Origin: Apodospora peruviana
Lineage: Eukaryota > Ascomycota > Sordariomycetes > Sordariales > Lasiosphaeriaceae
Length of the DNA: 64,000 nt
Assembly: GCA_033439685.1 (NCBI GenBank)
Contig: JAUEDM010000001.1
Coordinates: 6,386,001 to 6,450,000 of the forward strand
Direction of reading: 5' to 3'
Positions within the stretch are counted from its first letter, which is position 1; the number at the start of each line of letters is the position of its first letter. The position numbers were made by a program, and so were the translations under genes. Shown one piece after another: positions 35,050 to 46,400 of the stretch. The notes under the pieces are model-generated. The model was not told the DNA's origin and made no database searches. It saw nothing but the letters and a program-made list of their open reading frames with translations.

Positions 35050-36855
35050 ATATTGTAGTCTTGTTGAGATATGGTGACATGAGGATATAAAAAGAGGATG
35101 ACAAAGTTCGACAACATCATCATCGGGGCGGGATGGCGGAATCCAATTTTTTCTCGGTGTTAATTTTTTTTTTTTTGTGGTTGGTTTGGCCCTAGGGTGA
35201 TATGGATGATAAGCGTTTGGCTTTTTTGTTTCGGGGAATGTTGGGAGCAAGCTGGAAAAGGCAAATTATCTGGTCAACACAACGTGGGGGTTGTCTGTTC
35301 GTTCTAGTTGATCTTGGGAGTCTTCGTGTTTGTCATGGGTTGCAAAACACAGTTCGACGGCGACACGGTTGGCGGCTGGCTGGGATGGTAGCGATCAACT
35401 GCTTTTGGTGTTTCTGCATCGGCATTTCGAGCATGCTTTTCGTATCCGGTCTACTCAAGAATAATAATTGGGGGTGTGTGTCTGACTGGCTGGGCATAGG
35501 GAGACTGGCGCGGCACGAGATAGGAAGCATGGATGAATGGTTGGAAGGATGGGATTCTTTTTTTTTTTTTTTTTTTTAACTTTGGACGCAATATAATAAC
35601 AAAAACTCCAACCAATCGGTGGTACAGTGAAACAGAAAGGGCATTTTCTGATGGGATTGAGGGATTTTCTATTGGAGAAGCTAGGTTAGGACAGGTTATT
35701 TATCAAACTGCTGGGGTTTTTTTTTTCCTTCTCTTCAGCTAGGTAGCCGGGTGTTTGACGGGAGTAGCAAAGATGGGCCGGAGGGGAGGTTCTACTTTGT
35801 CTCTTTTTTTAAATAATTTATCATCACTGAAGGGGTTTGTCAGGGGTTTTCCTTCGCTATGTGCTGGCTTTCTGGCTCCCATGAAAACTTGGGGTATTGC
35901 TTGGTGAAATGGTGACATACCAGACCATGTAATATGTTGGGGCATTGACAAGCGAATGGGCTATGGTACGGTACGGGATATAGGGGATTCGCATACACGC
36001 CGTTCGCTCGCTCGCTCGCTTTATTCATATGGACATCATGGTGAGTCAGTGTTTTGGGGGATATCTCAGGCTCTGCGTTTCTCTTTCCGGTACTCTACAA
36101 ATGGCGAGGGGTTGGGTGGTGGACTTTTCTTTTTATGGATTTTCTGGGTCTGTGGGATCTTTCTGGGCTGTTTGTTTGTGGGAATAAGAGGAGCAATGGC
36201 ATGGGAGCGAATCGGCGAAGATGGGGAGGATTCGATTTGGGATTCGGTCGGATTGGTGGGTAACGGATGGCATCTATCGGGTTTGTCGTGAGGTCTAGGT
36301 ACTGTAGGGCGTCAGTATCAAACAATGCGATTCAACACGTTTTGGTGTTTTGTTCCCGAAGGATGGTGAAATTACCGTCGCGATAGGTAAGAGAGAGGCT
36401 GGCTGGCTGGTTGGCAGAGAAGGGTAAGCGGTTAGGTTGAATCTACAAAAAAAAAGGGGGGGAATCGTATGATGTGAAAATCATCGTGTGCTTCGGTCTC
36501 TTTACCCTAGCTTCAGCAAGATCGACTCAGCGAGGTTGGTCAGTGGCGGTAGACAAGGTCATAAGTAAGATCGGCAATAACATGTGGTTTGTTGTTTTTC
36601 TGACGCCCATCCCATGACGCATGAACCGAGAGTTGGTGGCTTGGAGATCGGATTCCCACGATGAGGGACTTGTGATTTAAGTTCGGCATATCAGTCATTC
36701 ATATGGCCATCGGCAGTGATGACGGTTGGTGTACATATTGATGTTGGTGGCAGTCGGGATGAATAACCTTATGGCGCCTTCCTCGGATTCTGATCTCCGG
36801 GCCCCCTATCTGTTGCGTATACAACCGAAGCAAGGGCGATTCCACCATCCTCGTA
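35050..36855. other. T-rich 3' flank and spacer
   Basis: Poly-T runs at 35558-35577 and shorter ones nearby, and a CGCT tandem at about 36003-36021. No gene is supported. Confidence 0.4.
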
Positions 36856-37324
36856 ATGTGTCTGCCGTATTATGGGTCAGTCATCTCAACTTTGTTTACG
36901 TCCAGCCCAGCCATCAATACCTTGCTTACCACAGGCTCTTGTATAAGCTGCCGAGACCAAGTTCCTCAGACGCATCCTCCCCCGGGATCGAACTATTTTC
37001 TATGTCTTGGAGCTCATATCAAAGAAGGAGTCTGGTTGTGCTGCCATTGTCTCCGACGTCATCCCGCTGAGGATACAGCCCGTCCGCTGACGGGATCGGT
37101 CTGCAAAGCCTGCAAACATAACACTTGCCGTGGCTGTATCTCGGTAATAAAAGCAGAAAGCAGAGCAGGACTGGAAGACGAGCATCAAAGAATTCGGAGG
37201 GACACACGGGAAACAAACTCGACTCGGTTTCGGCCAGGATTCGCTCCGAGACACCATCTCGTTTGATATGCAACAATTCAAGATACCGGACGAGCAACCC
37301 TGGACTGGAGTGTCGGTTTTGTGA
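36856..37324 (+). CDS. Candidate small zinc-ribbon protein, possibly decayed
   Basis: An ATG at 36856 opens a frame containing KEGVWLCCHC, 17 residues, then GSVCKACKHNTCRGCIS. The CxxC - CxxC - H/C-x-x-x-C - C pattern resembles short zinc-ribbon modules frequent in fungal orphan proteins (W-x-C-C-x-C ... C-x-x-C-x-H-x-x-C-x-x-C). A donor GTAATA directly after CIS (37144) and an acceptor CCAG (ending 37237) would give a second exon, DSLRDTISFDMQQFKIPDEQ and on to a stop at 37322-37324, making 124 residues with the phase kept. The N-terminal 60 residues look poorly constrained, and another frame downstream (to 37697) also has cysteine pairs, so a larger, broken gene is possible. Moderate to low certainty. 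Confidence 0.35.
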
Positions 37325-38275
37325 CGAGTGCCCCGATGTGGAAGATCTATCCTGTTCAAACGTAGACTGCACGTCGAGCCTCCAAGATTGTCTCAAAGGT
37401 TCATTGTTTGTCTGGATTCAGAACCGATATTTCGAGTTCCTCGGGACATGGGATGGACAATATATTGCCGTTGAAGAAGGTGGACTCTGGGATCGTCCTG
37501 TGAAGGAGGGATGTAGCGAAACGAAGTGTATCTGCTCCGGGAGGGAGGAAGCAAAGTCTCTTAGGGACTTCAAGCATTGTAAGTCAATTACAAACTCAAA
37601 TGGCATCTGGAGACTCTCGAACCTGTGGTCAGTTCCTAAGAAAGAGTCTCATGAAGGCAAACTGTTGCCTCGCCGGCACCCGGCCTTCGCGTATTGATCC
37701 GACTTCTTACGGGACGCCAAAGGGAATACTTTTTATAGCGATACTTCTATTCAGAGCAATATTAGCTAGCATGTGTTGTCAGGTACTGGTGGTCTATGAA
37801 GCTGTAAAACTCTTATCCGATATTGTGCGTGAGATCGGCGCCAACACCTTGTCACGCGACCTGGTGTGTTGTTGGCAAAGGCTGGATGAATAACAGACTC
37901 AACCCAGGCTTTGTAGTCTGTGATCAACGATGATTTGATCTCATCCCCTCTCCCTCATGATTAAGCTACGGAAGAGGATGGTTGAGTGAGTGGGTTTTTC
38001 CACTAGTATAAGTTCCTCATGGGTACCAATGGCTGAAATGAACCAGTGATGACCATATCTTGTCACAATCATTCAAGGAATGGATATGACCAGCCAGTTC
38101 ATTGCTGTCAACCTTTGACCATCAAACCGACATACTCACTTCGTTCGGTCGCGGTCAACCGACTCCTATCAACAAGACAATCACCTCCGAATATTGGGCA
38201 TCAACTCCAACGGTCTTCTCGTACATATCACGAGGCCATCCATCCAGCCCACACATCGGCCTCAAAACTTGCAGG
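37325..38275. other. Spacer before the CaaX protein
   Basis: The first 370 bases contain an open frame with the cysteine pairs CRFCDEC and CSETKCIC that could be a remnant of the zinc-ribbon gene upstream. The remainder shows nothing I can name. Confidence 0.3.
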
Positions 38276-38980
38276 ATGCCTCCCCAAGAGAAGGGACCAC
38301 CAGTGGTAAAGCCGGAACCGGCCCCCTCGCCCGCGCCAGAGCTCGATGCTAAGGACACGAAGGCTAAGGACACGAAAGCCACGGACACGAAGGCCAAGGA
38401 CACGAACAGCCCTAACATCGTCAATTCTAACCTCGAGTATCATTCTGAATTCAACCGTGACGCCTACATATATTCCCCAAAGTTTTTTGAACGTCGTGCC
38501 CAGAGAAGAGGAGGCTTTGATGATGTCAAACATCCACAGCCCGTCAACCGCTCAAGCTCCGGAGCAGGACCTGGTGACCATGGCACTCTGCCTAGTGCTA
38601 GTACTTACCAGCAACATGCAGACCGATACTATTTCAAGACCAAGACCATACCCCGAGACTCGGTTGCCTACGACTTAAAACAACACACATGCCTCTTCCC
38701 AGACTACGACCACACCTACAAGTTACCGGACGGTGGCCGTTCCGAAGCAGACCGGCGCCAGGACAACAATCCTACGTCGACAAAACCCACAAGAAAGATC
38801 ATCATGGTAGTGGAATTAAGCGAGTCCCATAATGATTGTGACTGTTTAGACTGCCAGGTGAAGCGCAGTATTCGACGACGACGATCACGCCAACGCCGGC
38901 AGAGACAGAGTAGGAAAGATTTGAGACGAAGCGAGTGGGCAGATCGAAAGTCATCGATGTTCTGCTGCTCGGTAATGTAA
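38276..38980 (+). CDS. Basic protein with AKDTK repeats and C-terminal CaaX box
   Basis: The frame is open further upstream, but the first ATG followed by protein-like composition is at 38276 (MPPQEKGPPVVKPEPAPSPA), giving 234 residues. Residues 22-43 are repeats of the type AKDTK/ATDTK. The middle has YIYSPKFFERRAQRRGG and many aromatic residues. The end has DCDCLDC, an arginine-rich stretch (SIRRRRSRQRRQRQSRKDLR) and a terminus reading SSMFCCSVM-stop. CSVM fits the CaaX consensus for farnesylation, and an adjacent polybasic region is what prenylated proteins such as small GTPases use to bind membranes. There is no GTPase fold. I infer a prenylated membrane-associated protein of unknown role. 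If the CaaX is chance, it is an orphan basic protein. Confidence 0.55.
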   Translation: MPPQEKGPPVVKPEPAPSPAPELDAKDTKAKDTKATDTKAKDTNSPNIVNSNLEYHSEFNRDAYIYSPKFFERRAQRRGGFDDVKHPQPVNRSSSGAGPGDHGTLPSASTYQQHADRYYFKTKTIPRDSVAYDLKQHTCLFPDYDHTYKLPDGGRSEADRRQDNNPTSTKPTRKIIMVVELSESHNDCDCLDCQVKRSIRRRRSRQRRQRQSRKDLRRSEWADRKSSMFCCSVM

Positions 38981-41351
38981 CTGGCGGATAGATGATGGAT
39001 CGATGTCTTCTTATTTGCTCATTGAGAAGATTTCTGAATGCCAGAATCAAGATTTTCTTCTGTTGACGCGATATTCTTGGGCGAGTCAAAGAAAACTCCT
39101 GCCATGTATTGCACGTTAGTCATTATTTGGAGGCTTTGCTTGCAGGTGCTAGAGTAGCAGGTTTTCTCTTACCCATACCACAGGATAGGGCGTGACACGG
39201 CTTGACAAATAAAGCGATGATTTATTTATTGAGAACTAATGTCATTGTCTCGGTGGTATCGCTCTGTAAGGGGCGTATGGAAAGAAAGCAAATAACAGCA
39301 CTGCATGTATACATCTCCGATGGTAGGTACCTACCTAGTTGTCATGTTCCTTGGATGTCTCTATCCCTCTTGGCTTCTTCACTTTTTTTCGTCATGAAAA
39401 CACCCTCTTGCCTCGGAGGCTCGATCATTGACTCAGAGACACTCAATCAAGTCCAGATTCCAAAGCCGGATATCACCGTCGACACAGTTGGTTCGAGATA
39501 ATACCACCGATTGGGCAACGTCCATTTTTTGCATGTTGGAGGCGTCGTTCGGTTTTCTTTCGTCCCTTTTACAGAGATGAAATATCTGTCTGTTTGTCTA
39601 GGTTAGCCAGTCATATAACACCCAGGAGACTAAAATCTCCCGATTATCATGCTGTTTTCCCCGTCGTTGACGTGGTACAGAACTCGGCCCGCATGCATTT
39701 ACCTACCTATGTTGGCTCATACACACATGTGTGGGTAGATATTGACATGCATTATTCCCAGCCCCTGATGTCAACAGATGTCGTGCGCCGTCCAGGAAAC
39801 CTGGAAAATTAAACTTAATTCCCCGTTTCCTGTTCGCCCACCACTACTCACCTCACTCTGCCGGTTATGCCCTGCCCACCAATTCTGAAAATATTGTCTA
39901 GGTCGGTCGGGTCCTTGGCCTCGACTTCGGGTCTGTACTCCCCCCGCTCCCGGTCCCAGGTCCAGGCATGCATTGGAAGTCTGTACGATTCCCCGTGCCT
40001 CACGGCTGCGTTCCCGGCGGCCCAGCAAGAAGGAGGCTTACTTGATGCAGTCAGTTGTCATCCAAACAGCCAAGTGCTTTCCGTACCTCCGTCCATAACC
40101 CCGAACAGGAATATGGACGGGGGGCATTTCCTTCGTAAAACAAAGCATCACTCTATGACAATGCATGCTGATTTTGGGGGCTTCAAACAACACTTTGGTC
40201 AAAAGGTTGGGGGTATTTTTGGACACGAGACAAAACTGACAAAACCGAAAACTGCATCAAAATGAATCAAACCGATGTGCGCAGCGAAAACGGCCCGGCC
40301 CCATCTCCAGGACTCCGGTACTCCATCATCGTCTGTCTGCGCCCCCCTTTCCACCAGCCTCAAAATATCCATCAACCTGTCTGACGTAGTGCCTAGTCAA
40401 TAATGACTTCCAACCTGGAGTTGGGTGTCATTGTCAACTTGCCCGAAATGGACATATTTCAGAGCATTGATTGGATCACGTCCGCCTAAATCACGAACAA
40501 GGCAGCCAATGTTGCACGGGCAAACCACAGCCCAAGATCGAGGGCCTCGACATATGGCCGCCGCCGATACAAACTCCCAACAAAACACACACACACACAC
40601 ACCAAGCCAGCCCTACGGTCCTTTGTGAATGGCGCAATTTGCGAGGCTCTTTCTTGATCCCATCAAAAGTCCCTTTTCCTTTTCTTCGGGTTGCCACTTT
40701 CAGCGTTACTCTAATTACCAACATGGCAGATTGGCGGTGCTTTTGCGAGCTCGCCAACCATATATGTGAACTTATAACATACACACACATATATATATCT
40801 TGGGACAACGGCAACCGCATAGGTAAGGTAGTTAGTTACCTTGGTTAAAGCGGCGGCGAACGGACGATGACCCTGAGGCTATGGGCGTCCACTGCCACCC
40901 CCCCCTCCCCCCCTGAATAAGGACCACCAACCTTAGGCAGACAGGCATGTGGCCGACCGACCGACCTCAGTGCCTCAGTGCCTCGTTGATCCATTGTTGG
41001 GGGCTTCTTCGGGGTTAGGGCCTGACGAATACGCGTTTGTAGATTTACTGAGTGCGTGTCGTCGCTGGATGACTGTTGGTTATCAGTCCGGATATTCATC
41101 CTTGAGTCTGCTAACCCCTCAAGGCCCTTCGCCTGAGAGAACTTTGTAATCCCCGAGACGGTAATTAGATCCTATTCAGACGAGAACAATTACAGAGACT
41201 GGTACCGATATCATACAGCGGAGGGAATTATGAAAATAAACAACGCTAAAACAGAAGAAAAATGAATGCAACCCTCCAACATCATGATATACAGAGAAAA
41301 CCAAGAAAGAAAGCCAGACCAAGTCGCTAACTCCCTAAACAACAAATTTGA
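38981..41351. other. Convergent spacer
   Basis: A GGTAGGTACCTACCTAG palindromic stretch at about 39322-39338 and a CA run near 40583. No gene is supported. Confidence 0.4.
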
Positions 41352-42415
41352 TCAAGCAAGTCCCAATGCCTGAACCCCCGCCTGTAAATCCATCACATCG
41401 TCCACCCTCAGCGCCTTTCCGCCCCAAACAATCTTACCCCGTCCATCCACCGCCCACGCGCCAGCCTGTTGCCACTTGTTCCCCATGAGCGTAGTCGGCC
41501 CGCCCTCGACACCCGCGGTATCCGAGCCCACCACACCCGCCCCGTTGCCCGTAGACATCATCACACTCGCATTGCTGTTCATTGGACTACTGTTGCTGCT
41601 GCCCTTCCTCAGCTGCTCGTGCGCGGCAGCGGCAGCACCCGGCTTCCAGACGCCCGTCCGCTGGAGCGATGTGGCGACGCTCGCGCCCAGCCAGCCTTTT
41701 TCTTTGAACCCGGCGACCTGGCTTGCCGGGTTGAAGACGTACCACACGCTGCCCAGTCCCAGACCCCAGGCCGCGTAGACGGCGCGGTCCTCGTCGATGA
41801 CGACCTGCACATTCCAGGCCCCACCCACCAGATCGAGCCACTTCTTGGTCGCGGCCGGGGAGGAGTGCGATACCGCGATGCAGGTCAGTTCGCGCGGGTA
41901 TTTGGTCGCGAGCTGGCGAAGTTGGAGAAAGGTCTTTTGCGCGACTGTAATTCCCCCAATAAAACATGGTCTGTCAGTAAACATAAGGTACCTATAGGTA
42001 GGTAGACAAGCGGTTTTTAGTGTGTGGTAAAATACGCACAAGCGCACCCAACACATCGTAGAAACACAACCAAGACTATCCGGCCTCCACCAAACGTCAA
42101 CTCGCGGTCGCGGTCAATCGGAGCGAGATCGCCAACCTTTGGCGGCTCGGCCACAGGAATTGGCGGAGGCGTGGGGGTCAGCCACGGCTGGACGGCCAAC
42201 GGGAGCGCTTTCACCGACATCCACGCCGGCCAGTTGGTCTGCTGCTTCTCGTCCATGTAGTCGAGGCCCGGCACCGACCCGGGCGGGCCGTTCTTGGTTA
42301 ATTTCTTTGGTTGTTTCTTAGCTTCCGGCTCCGAGGATGATGACATGAAGCTGAGTGGGTCGCTCGGGAGACCCATCTTCTTGAGCGCGAGCTTGGTGGC
42401 GATGCCTGAAAGCAT
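41352..42415 (-). CDS. Peroxiredoxin-like (AhpC/TSA, PRXL2-type) protein
   Basis: Two exons, 42040-42415 and 41352-41944, with a GTGCGT donor and a TTACAG acceptor, joined in phase to 322 residues. The start MLSGIATKLALKKMGLPSD is chosen. An in-frame ATG 57 bp upstream (42472, MLSTIEASDP) would give 341 residues. The thioredoxin fold begins at PPKVGDLAPIDRDRELTF; the strand LVVFLRCVGC-AF carries C121 and C124, a CxxC redox pair, split by the intron just after the second cysteine. KTFLQLRQLATKYPREL and ITCIAVSHSS follow, as in the fold. SVWYVFNPA and the C-terminal AGAWAVDGRGKIVWGGKA match the last strands. An S/N-rich insertion (SSNSSPMNSNAS) lies between them. Likely role: thiol-based redox or peroxide chemistry. 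Localisation unclear. Confidence 0.8.
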
Positions 42416-42794
42416 TTTGGGCGAGTCTTCACTTGAGAAAATTGGGTCCGAGGCCTCGATCGTCGACAACATAAGGGCGTGTATTGCGCACAAGACTGGG
42501 CAAACTGAAGAACACTCTTGTTTTACCAAGAACCAGAAGGTGGAGAAAAGGAAAAAAAAATAGAAAAAGAAAAAGAAGTCAAGAGACAGAAACGGAAAAG
42601 CAAAATGAATCACGAAGTGCAAATTGAAGCCATGTTTGACAAGGGGTTAAGGAGGCGATGATGAAACAGAAATAATGTGACAAGCGATGAAAGGACAATG
42701 AGACAAGACTACACGGTCCCTAGAACTGGCTACCCTAGGGACCTCAGTGTGTCGTTAATGTAGAGCACGCGCAAAAATAGCCATACCTAGGTAC

Positions 42795-43076
42795 CTAGGT
42801 GGTGATACAGTTGACGTCGCAGGTTCCAAAGTACGCCTCCGCCATGAACTCGATGTTCAGCCCCTGAGCCCTGCGAGGCTGAAGAATCAGCTTTGTTAAT
42901 GCCAGCGTTGATGTCACAGATCTCAATAACGGCTCCCGATTGGATGGGTGAATTGCGGGGGAGTTCACCGTCGATCTCAAGCCCAGCCTTGTCTTGGCGA
43001 CACGGAATGCTCCACACGGGGGAAAAGAATGTCTTGGCTTTCTTCTTAGTTTTCGTCCCATCACAGATGTGTGTGT
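42795..43076 (-). pseudogene. Small cysteine-containing protein, 3' part, frame broken
   Basis: Minus strand. A likely acceptor (TGCAG ending at 43077) leads into THICDGTKTKKKAKTFFSPV, WSIPCRQDKAGLEIDGELPR, NSPIQSGAVIEICDINAGIN and KADSSASQG. The frame then drifts, but deleting one base of the CCCC at 42861-42864 (GGGG on the transcript) gives GLNIEFMAEAYFGTCDVNCI and a stop at 42795-42797. The ending AYFGTCDVNC and the earlier W-x-I-P/E-C and I-C-D-I/V motifs resemble small fungal proteins, often secreted. I could not define the 5' exon: the sequence upstream of a possible GTTAGT donor near 43137 is open for only about 20 codons and has no signal peptide. Either a pseudogene or a real gene with one homopolymer read error and an unseen first exon. 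Confidence 0.45.
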
Positions 43077-43410
43077 CTGCACAATCAGGCAAGTCAGATC
43101 TCCGATGAAGATCTTGTATTCCTGGAGCTAACTAACCGGAAGCATGTCTGGTCGATCCGAGCTCCTTGCGATGAGGTCCGGAATAATATCACGAAGTCAC
43201 GTGTGTGGTGTGTGGCGAAATAAACTTGCCCCCTTCTTCGGACGACAGCCTTCCGTGTATATGAAGAAACGGGAAACCGGATTTATCTGCCTATCTAGAA
43301 ATCTAGCGGCCGCTGACATGAAATGCCCAAGCTGTCAAGACTCAAAAGGGACACTAGTAGCGTACCGTAGGTGCTGTGAGAAAATTTGTCCCGTGCACTG
43401 TAATAAGTGA

Positions 43411-46400
43411 TTCACCCGTGGGATAAGAATAGCCACTGAGCAACGCCGACTCGATCTAGGATAGACGATGGTGGCATTTTGGTGGACATTAAGTTCCCGG
43501 CATCGGATTCCTGACCCACTCGACGCGATGTTGGCCCTGGACGTTCGGCTCGTCGGCCAGCCTCTGTAGCAGTAGGTACATAGGTAATGCACTCTGCAAT
43601 GCACTGCAGTGTCAATGGTTGTAGGGGCGGATACCCGCTCAAGTGCTACATGGTGTGTATGTGCAACTCAGGAGCTTAGCAGGACTGCGTCCACCCACTA
43701 GTAAGAGTACATCATTCCCCAGGGAGGTTGGCTAATTGGATCAATTTGGAGATCTGGGTTTGTATAGGCGCCAGGCGCAAGGCGGGGGTTCCTGTCGATG
43801 ACATTGGGGGGTATGGAACCTCCGTCATTCCATCGGCAGCGCGAACGCGAGTAAGAAAGCGTGAGACAACAATATGATGCAGGCACCGGCAAGGGATAGT
43901 TATACCGTGTGATGGACAGGCACGTAGATGTTGTTAAAGAAGATCTTGGAGTGGTGGATGGGGCGTCAGGGTGAACCTTAGCGTACGGATAGCGTAGCGT
44001 GCGTAGGCCCGCCACAAGCGCCGCCCCCGTCTCTCTGTCCTTTGGGCCCATGTCTCTTTTCACCCCCAGCTCACTCGCTGTCAGATACGACTTATGACGG
44101 CATCATGTACGGGACTCAAAGGATTGCATTCCTGCCAGTGAGGCACGTTGTCAGGCCTGAAGCCGGCTCCCAGAAACCCGAATTATGAGGTGAGATACCG
44201 CGAACCAAGCATCAAAATTTGAGCCATCTTGATAACAGAGCGTCCGCCGGCGTCCACAATGAGCCAGTCTCACGACGCTGGCTGAAAGCCTCTAATGGTG
44301 AAGTTTGAATAAGCCAATCTCTTTCAGCTGCTCGCTTTGTTTCCCCTTCACTGTCTTACTCGCCATCAGGACTGCTGCTCATTATGCGAGGGAGAGTGTC
44401 AGCACACATATTCCCAGAGCTGGTTGGCCGCGATTGGGAGCCAGTGTGTCGGGCCGTGAATCATTCCAGGATCGGTTACACAGACCCATCGTCCGTCCAG
44501 CAGTCAGTCCACTGCGCCCTCCACCCCAACTCAAAACAACGTTGGAACTTGGAGGGGCGAGGCCTACAGCTGCCCAGCCAAAGAAGAGCACATGAGTCAA
44601 GAGAGACACGGCGGCATCTCGGGATAGAACCATAATCTTTGGGATGTTGGGTTGGCCGTTGGCTGGCTGGCTGGTGGATCGACGTTAGGTGTTCTCACCG
44701 GGGAGACGGTTCCAAGCCGAAAGAGAAGCGGCTTTGCTCAGCCTTACTGGCCCTATCCTGATTGGGCAGGTCAGCAGTGACCGGATGAGTGAGAAACATC
44801 ATGCTGGGCGGCGGCCAGGTTATGAATGGAGATGCTTTGTTCCGGCCCAGTGGCCCAGCAGTTTGGTGTGTGGCTGTTGCTTTCGCTGACGAGGGGTATT
44901 CCTTTAGAAGGAGAACCTGGGGTAAAATCCCTTTTCGTGGGCGCCTCATCTCCTTCACTATAGTGTCGCATCGAAAGACATAGGTACGTCCGTAGATTGG
45001 TTGTTCGTACAATACAACGATGGGACAGGCTGGTTGTTCGGCGCCCAACCCGGGGCGTTGGTGGTAGGACTGCTTTGCTGCAGCTGGCGGTCCCGCGGAC
45101 ATGGAGGATGGAGTTGTACGGTCTGTACGGAGTACGTTTTCGGATTTACATTCGGCATGATCGCCGGTGCATAGACTTCAAAATTCATCCGAGAGAATTC
45201 CAGGTTGGTAAAGACCGAGAAACTGCGGGGTGAACCGTGGAATTTCCACAGAGTGGCAGAAACAGAAGAATGGAAGGACCTGAAAAGCAAAGCCACGACC
45301 ACGGCCACCCTAACCGCAGCGTACCTTCCTGTACCTGACGCTGAGCCGCCAGCGCTTGGAGAACAAGATTAAAAGCGGCAAGCACTGCCAAGCACACCTG
45401 GATGGATCAGTTGGCAGGAGCAGCAGTGGAAGCAGTGGAAGCAAGGAAGTATTCCGTACAGACTACCAGATTCGATAGCTCTTTCCTTACAGACTGTCAG
45501 GTCCATGTTGCTTCCACTCAAATCCTCGGAGAAGGAAAGACTAAGGTAAAATGAGCGTAAATGAGAATCTAATCGCAGGCATTGACCTTCGAGAAATCTC
45601 AATCCCAACCGAAGGAACAATGGACGCAACGACCCCACGCTCCACCAGCCCAGGCCAGGCTTTCTTCAATTCAGGATGGATTCTTTGGTCTGACCGCCGC
45701 TCGCTCCAGCATGGACAGCCGCTCGCTTTGATCTCTTGGAAGGCTCGCGTTGGGCCCATCAGACGGGATGTAAACGTACAACTGGTGTCAATGACGGTGA
45801 CGTGTGACGTGCACGGCACTGCATCAAGACAAAGTAGCAAATGACGGGATGGGTACGGATGTACCTCCACATCCAGTATCGGCCAAGGTACCTTATGCAA
45901 CTCCCAACCTAGAATCAAAATTGATGTTCTCAAAAGTCGAGACCTGGGCACTCTGGGCTATCGAGTATCTCGTGAATACTTGGTCTTTGGCACCCAGTTA
46001 CCTCACACCCCAAACTGAAGTAATGATTAGACACACGGTGCTTTCGGGAGCGTGCGGAGCTCGCAAGTGGAGATGCGGGACGATACGGGGTACTTGCCGA
46101 GTTGGGGGTCGGCTTTTGGCTTTGCCTAGCGGGGTGCCTGCCTGCCTGAGACTGGCATCTGACTGGCTGGGAGCATTGCTGAGGGTGATGTGGACGGAGA
46201 TGGGATGAGGGCAATCAATACCAACCCGTGTGAACTGCGCGAACACCCCATGGCTATCTTACCAGGTACCTTCCAAATTACCACCCTTAGCCAGGACACT
46301 TTGTATCCGTCAGGTACTGCCCTGTGCTGCAGTGCTACAGTCAACTAGGCTGACCTGCCCGCCTGGGTCAAGATTGCAGCAGTGCCCGTTGAGCAGCTCC

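Noticed and set aside
45551..45844. 97-codon plus-strand frame starting MSVNENLIAG
   Set aside because: The start looks acceptable but the rest shows no motif and nothing around it supports a transcript.
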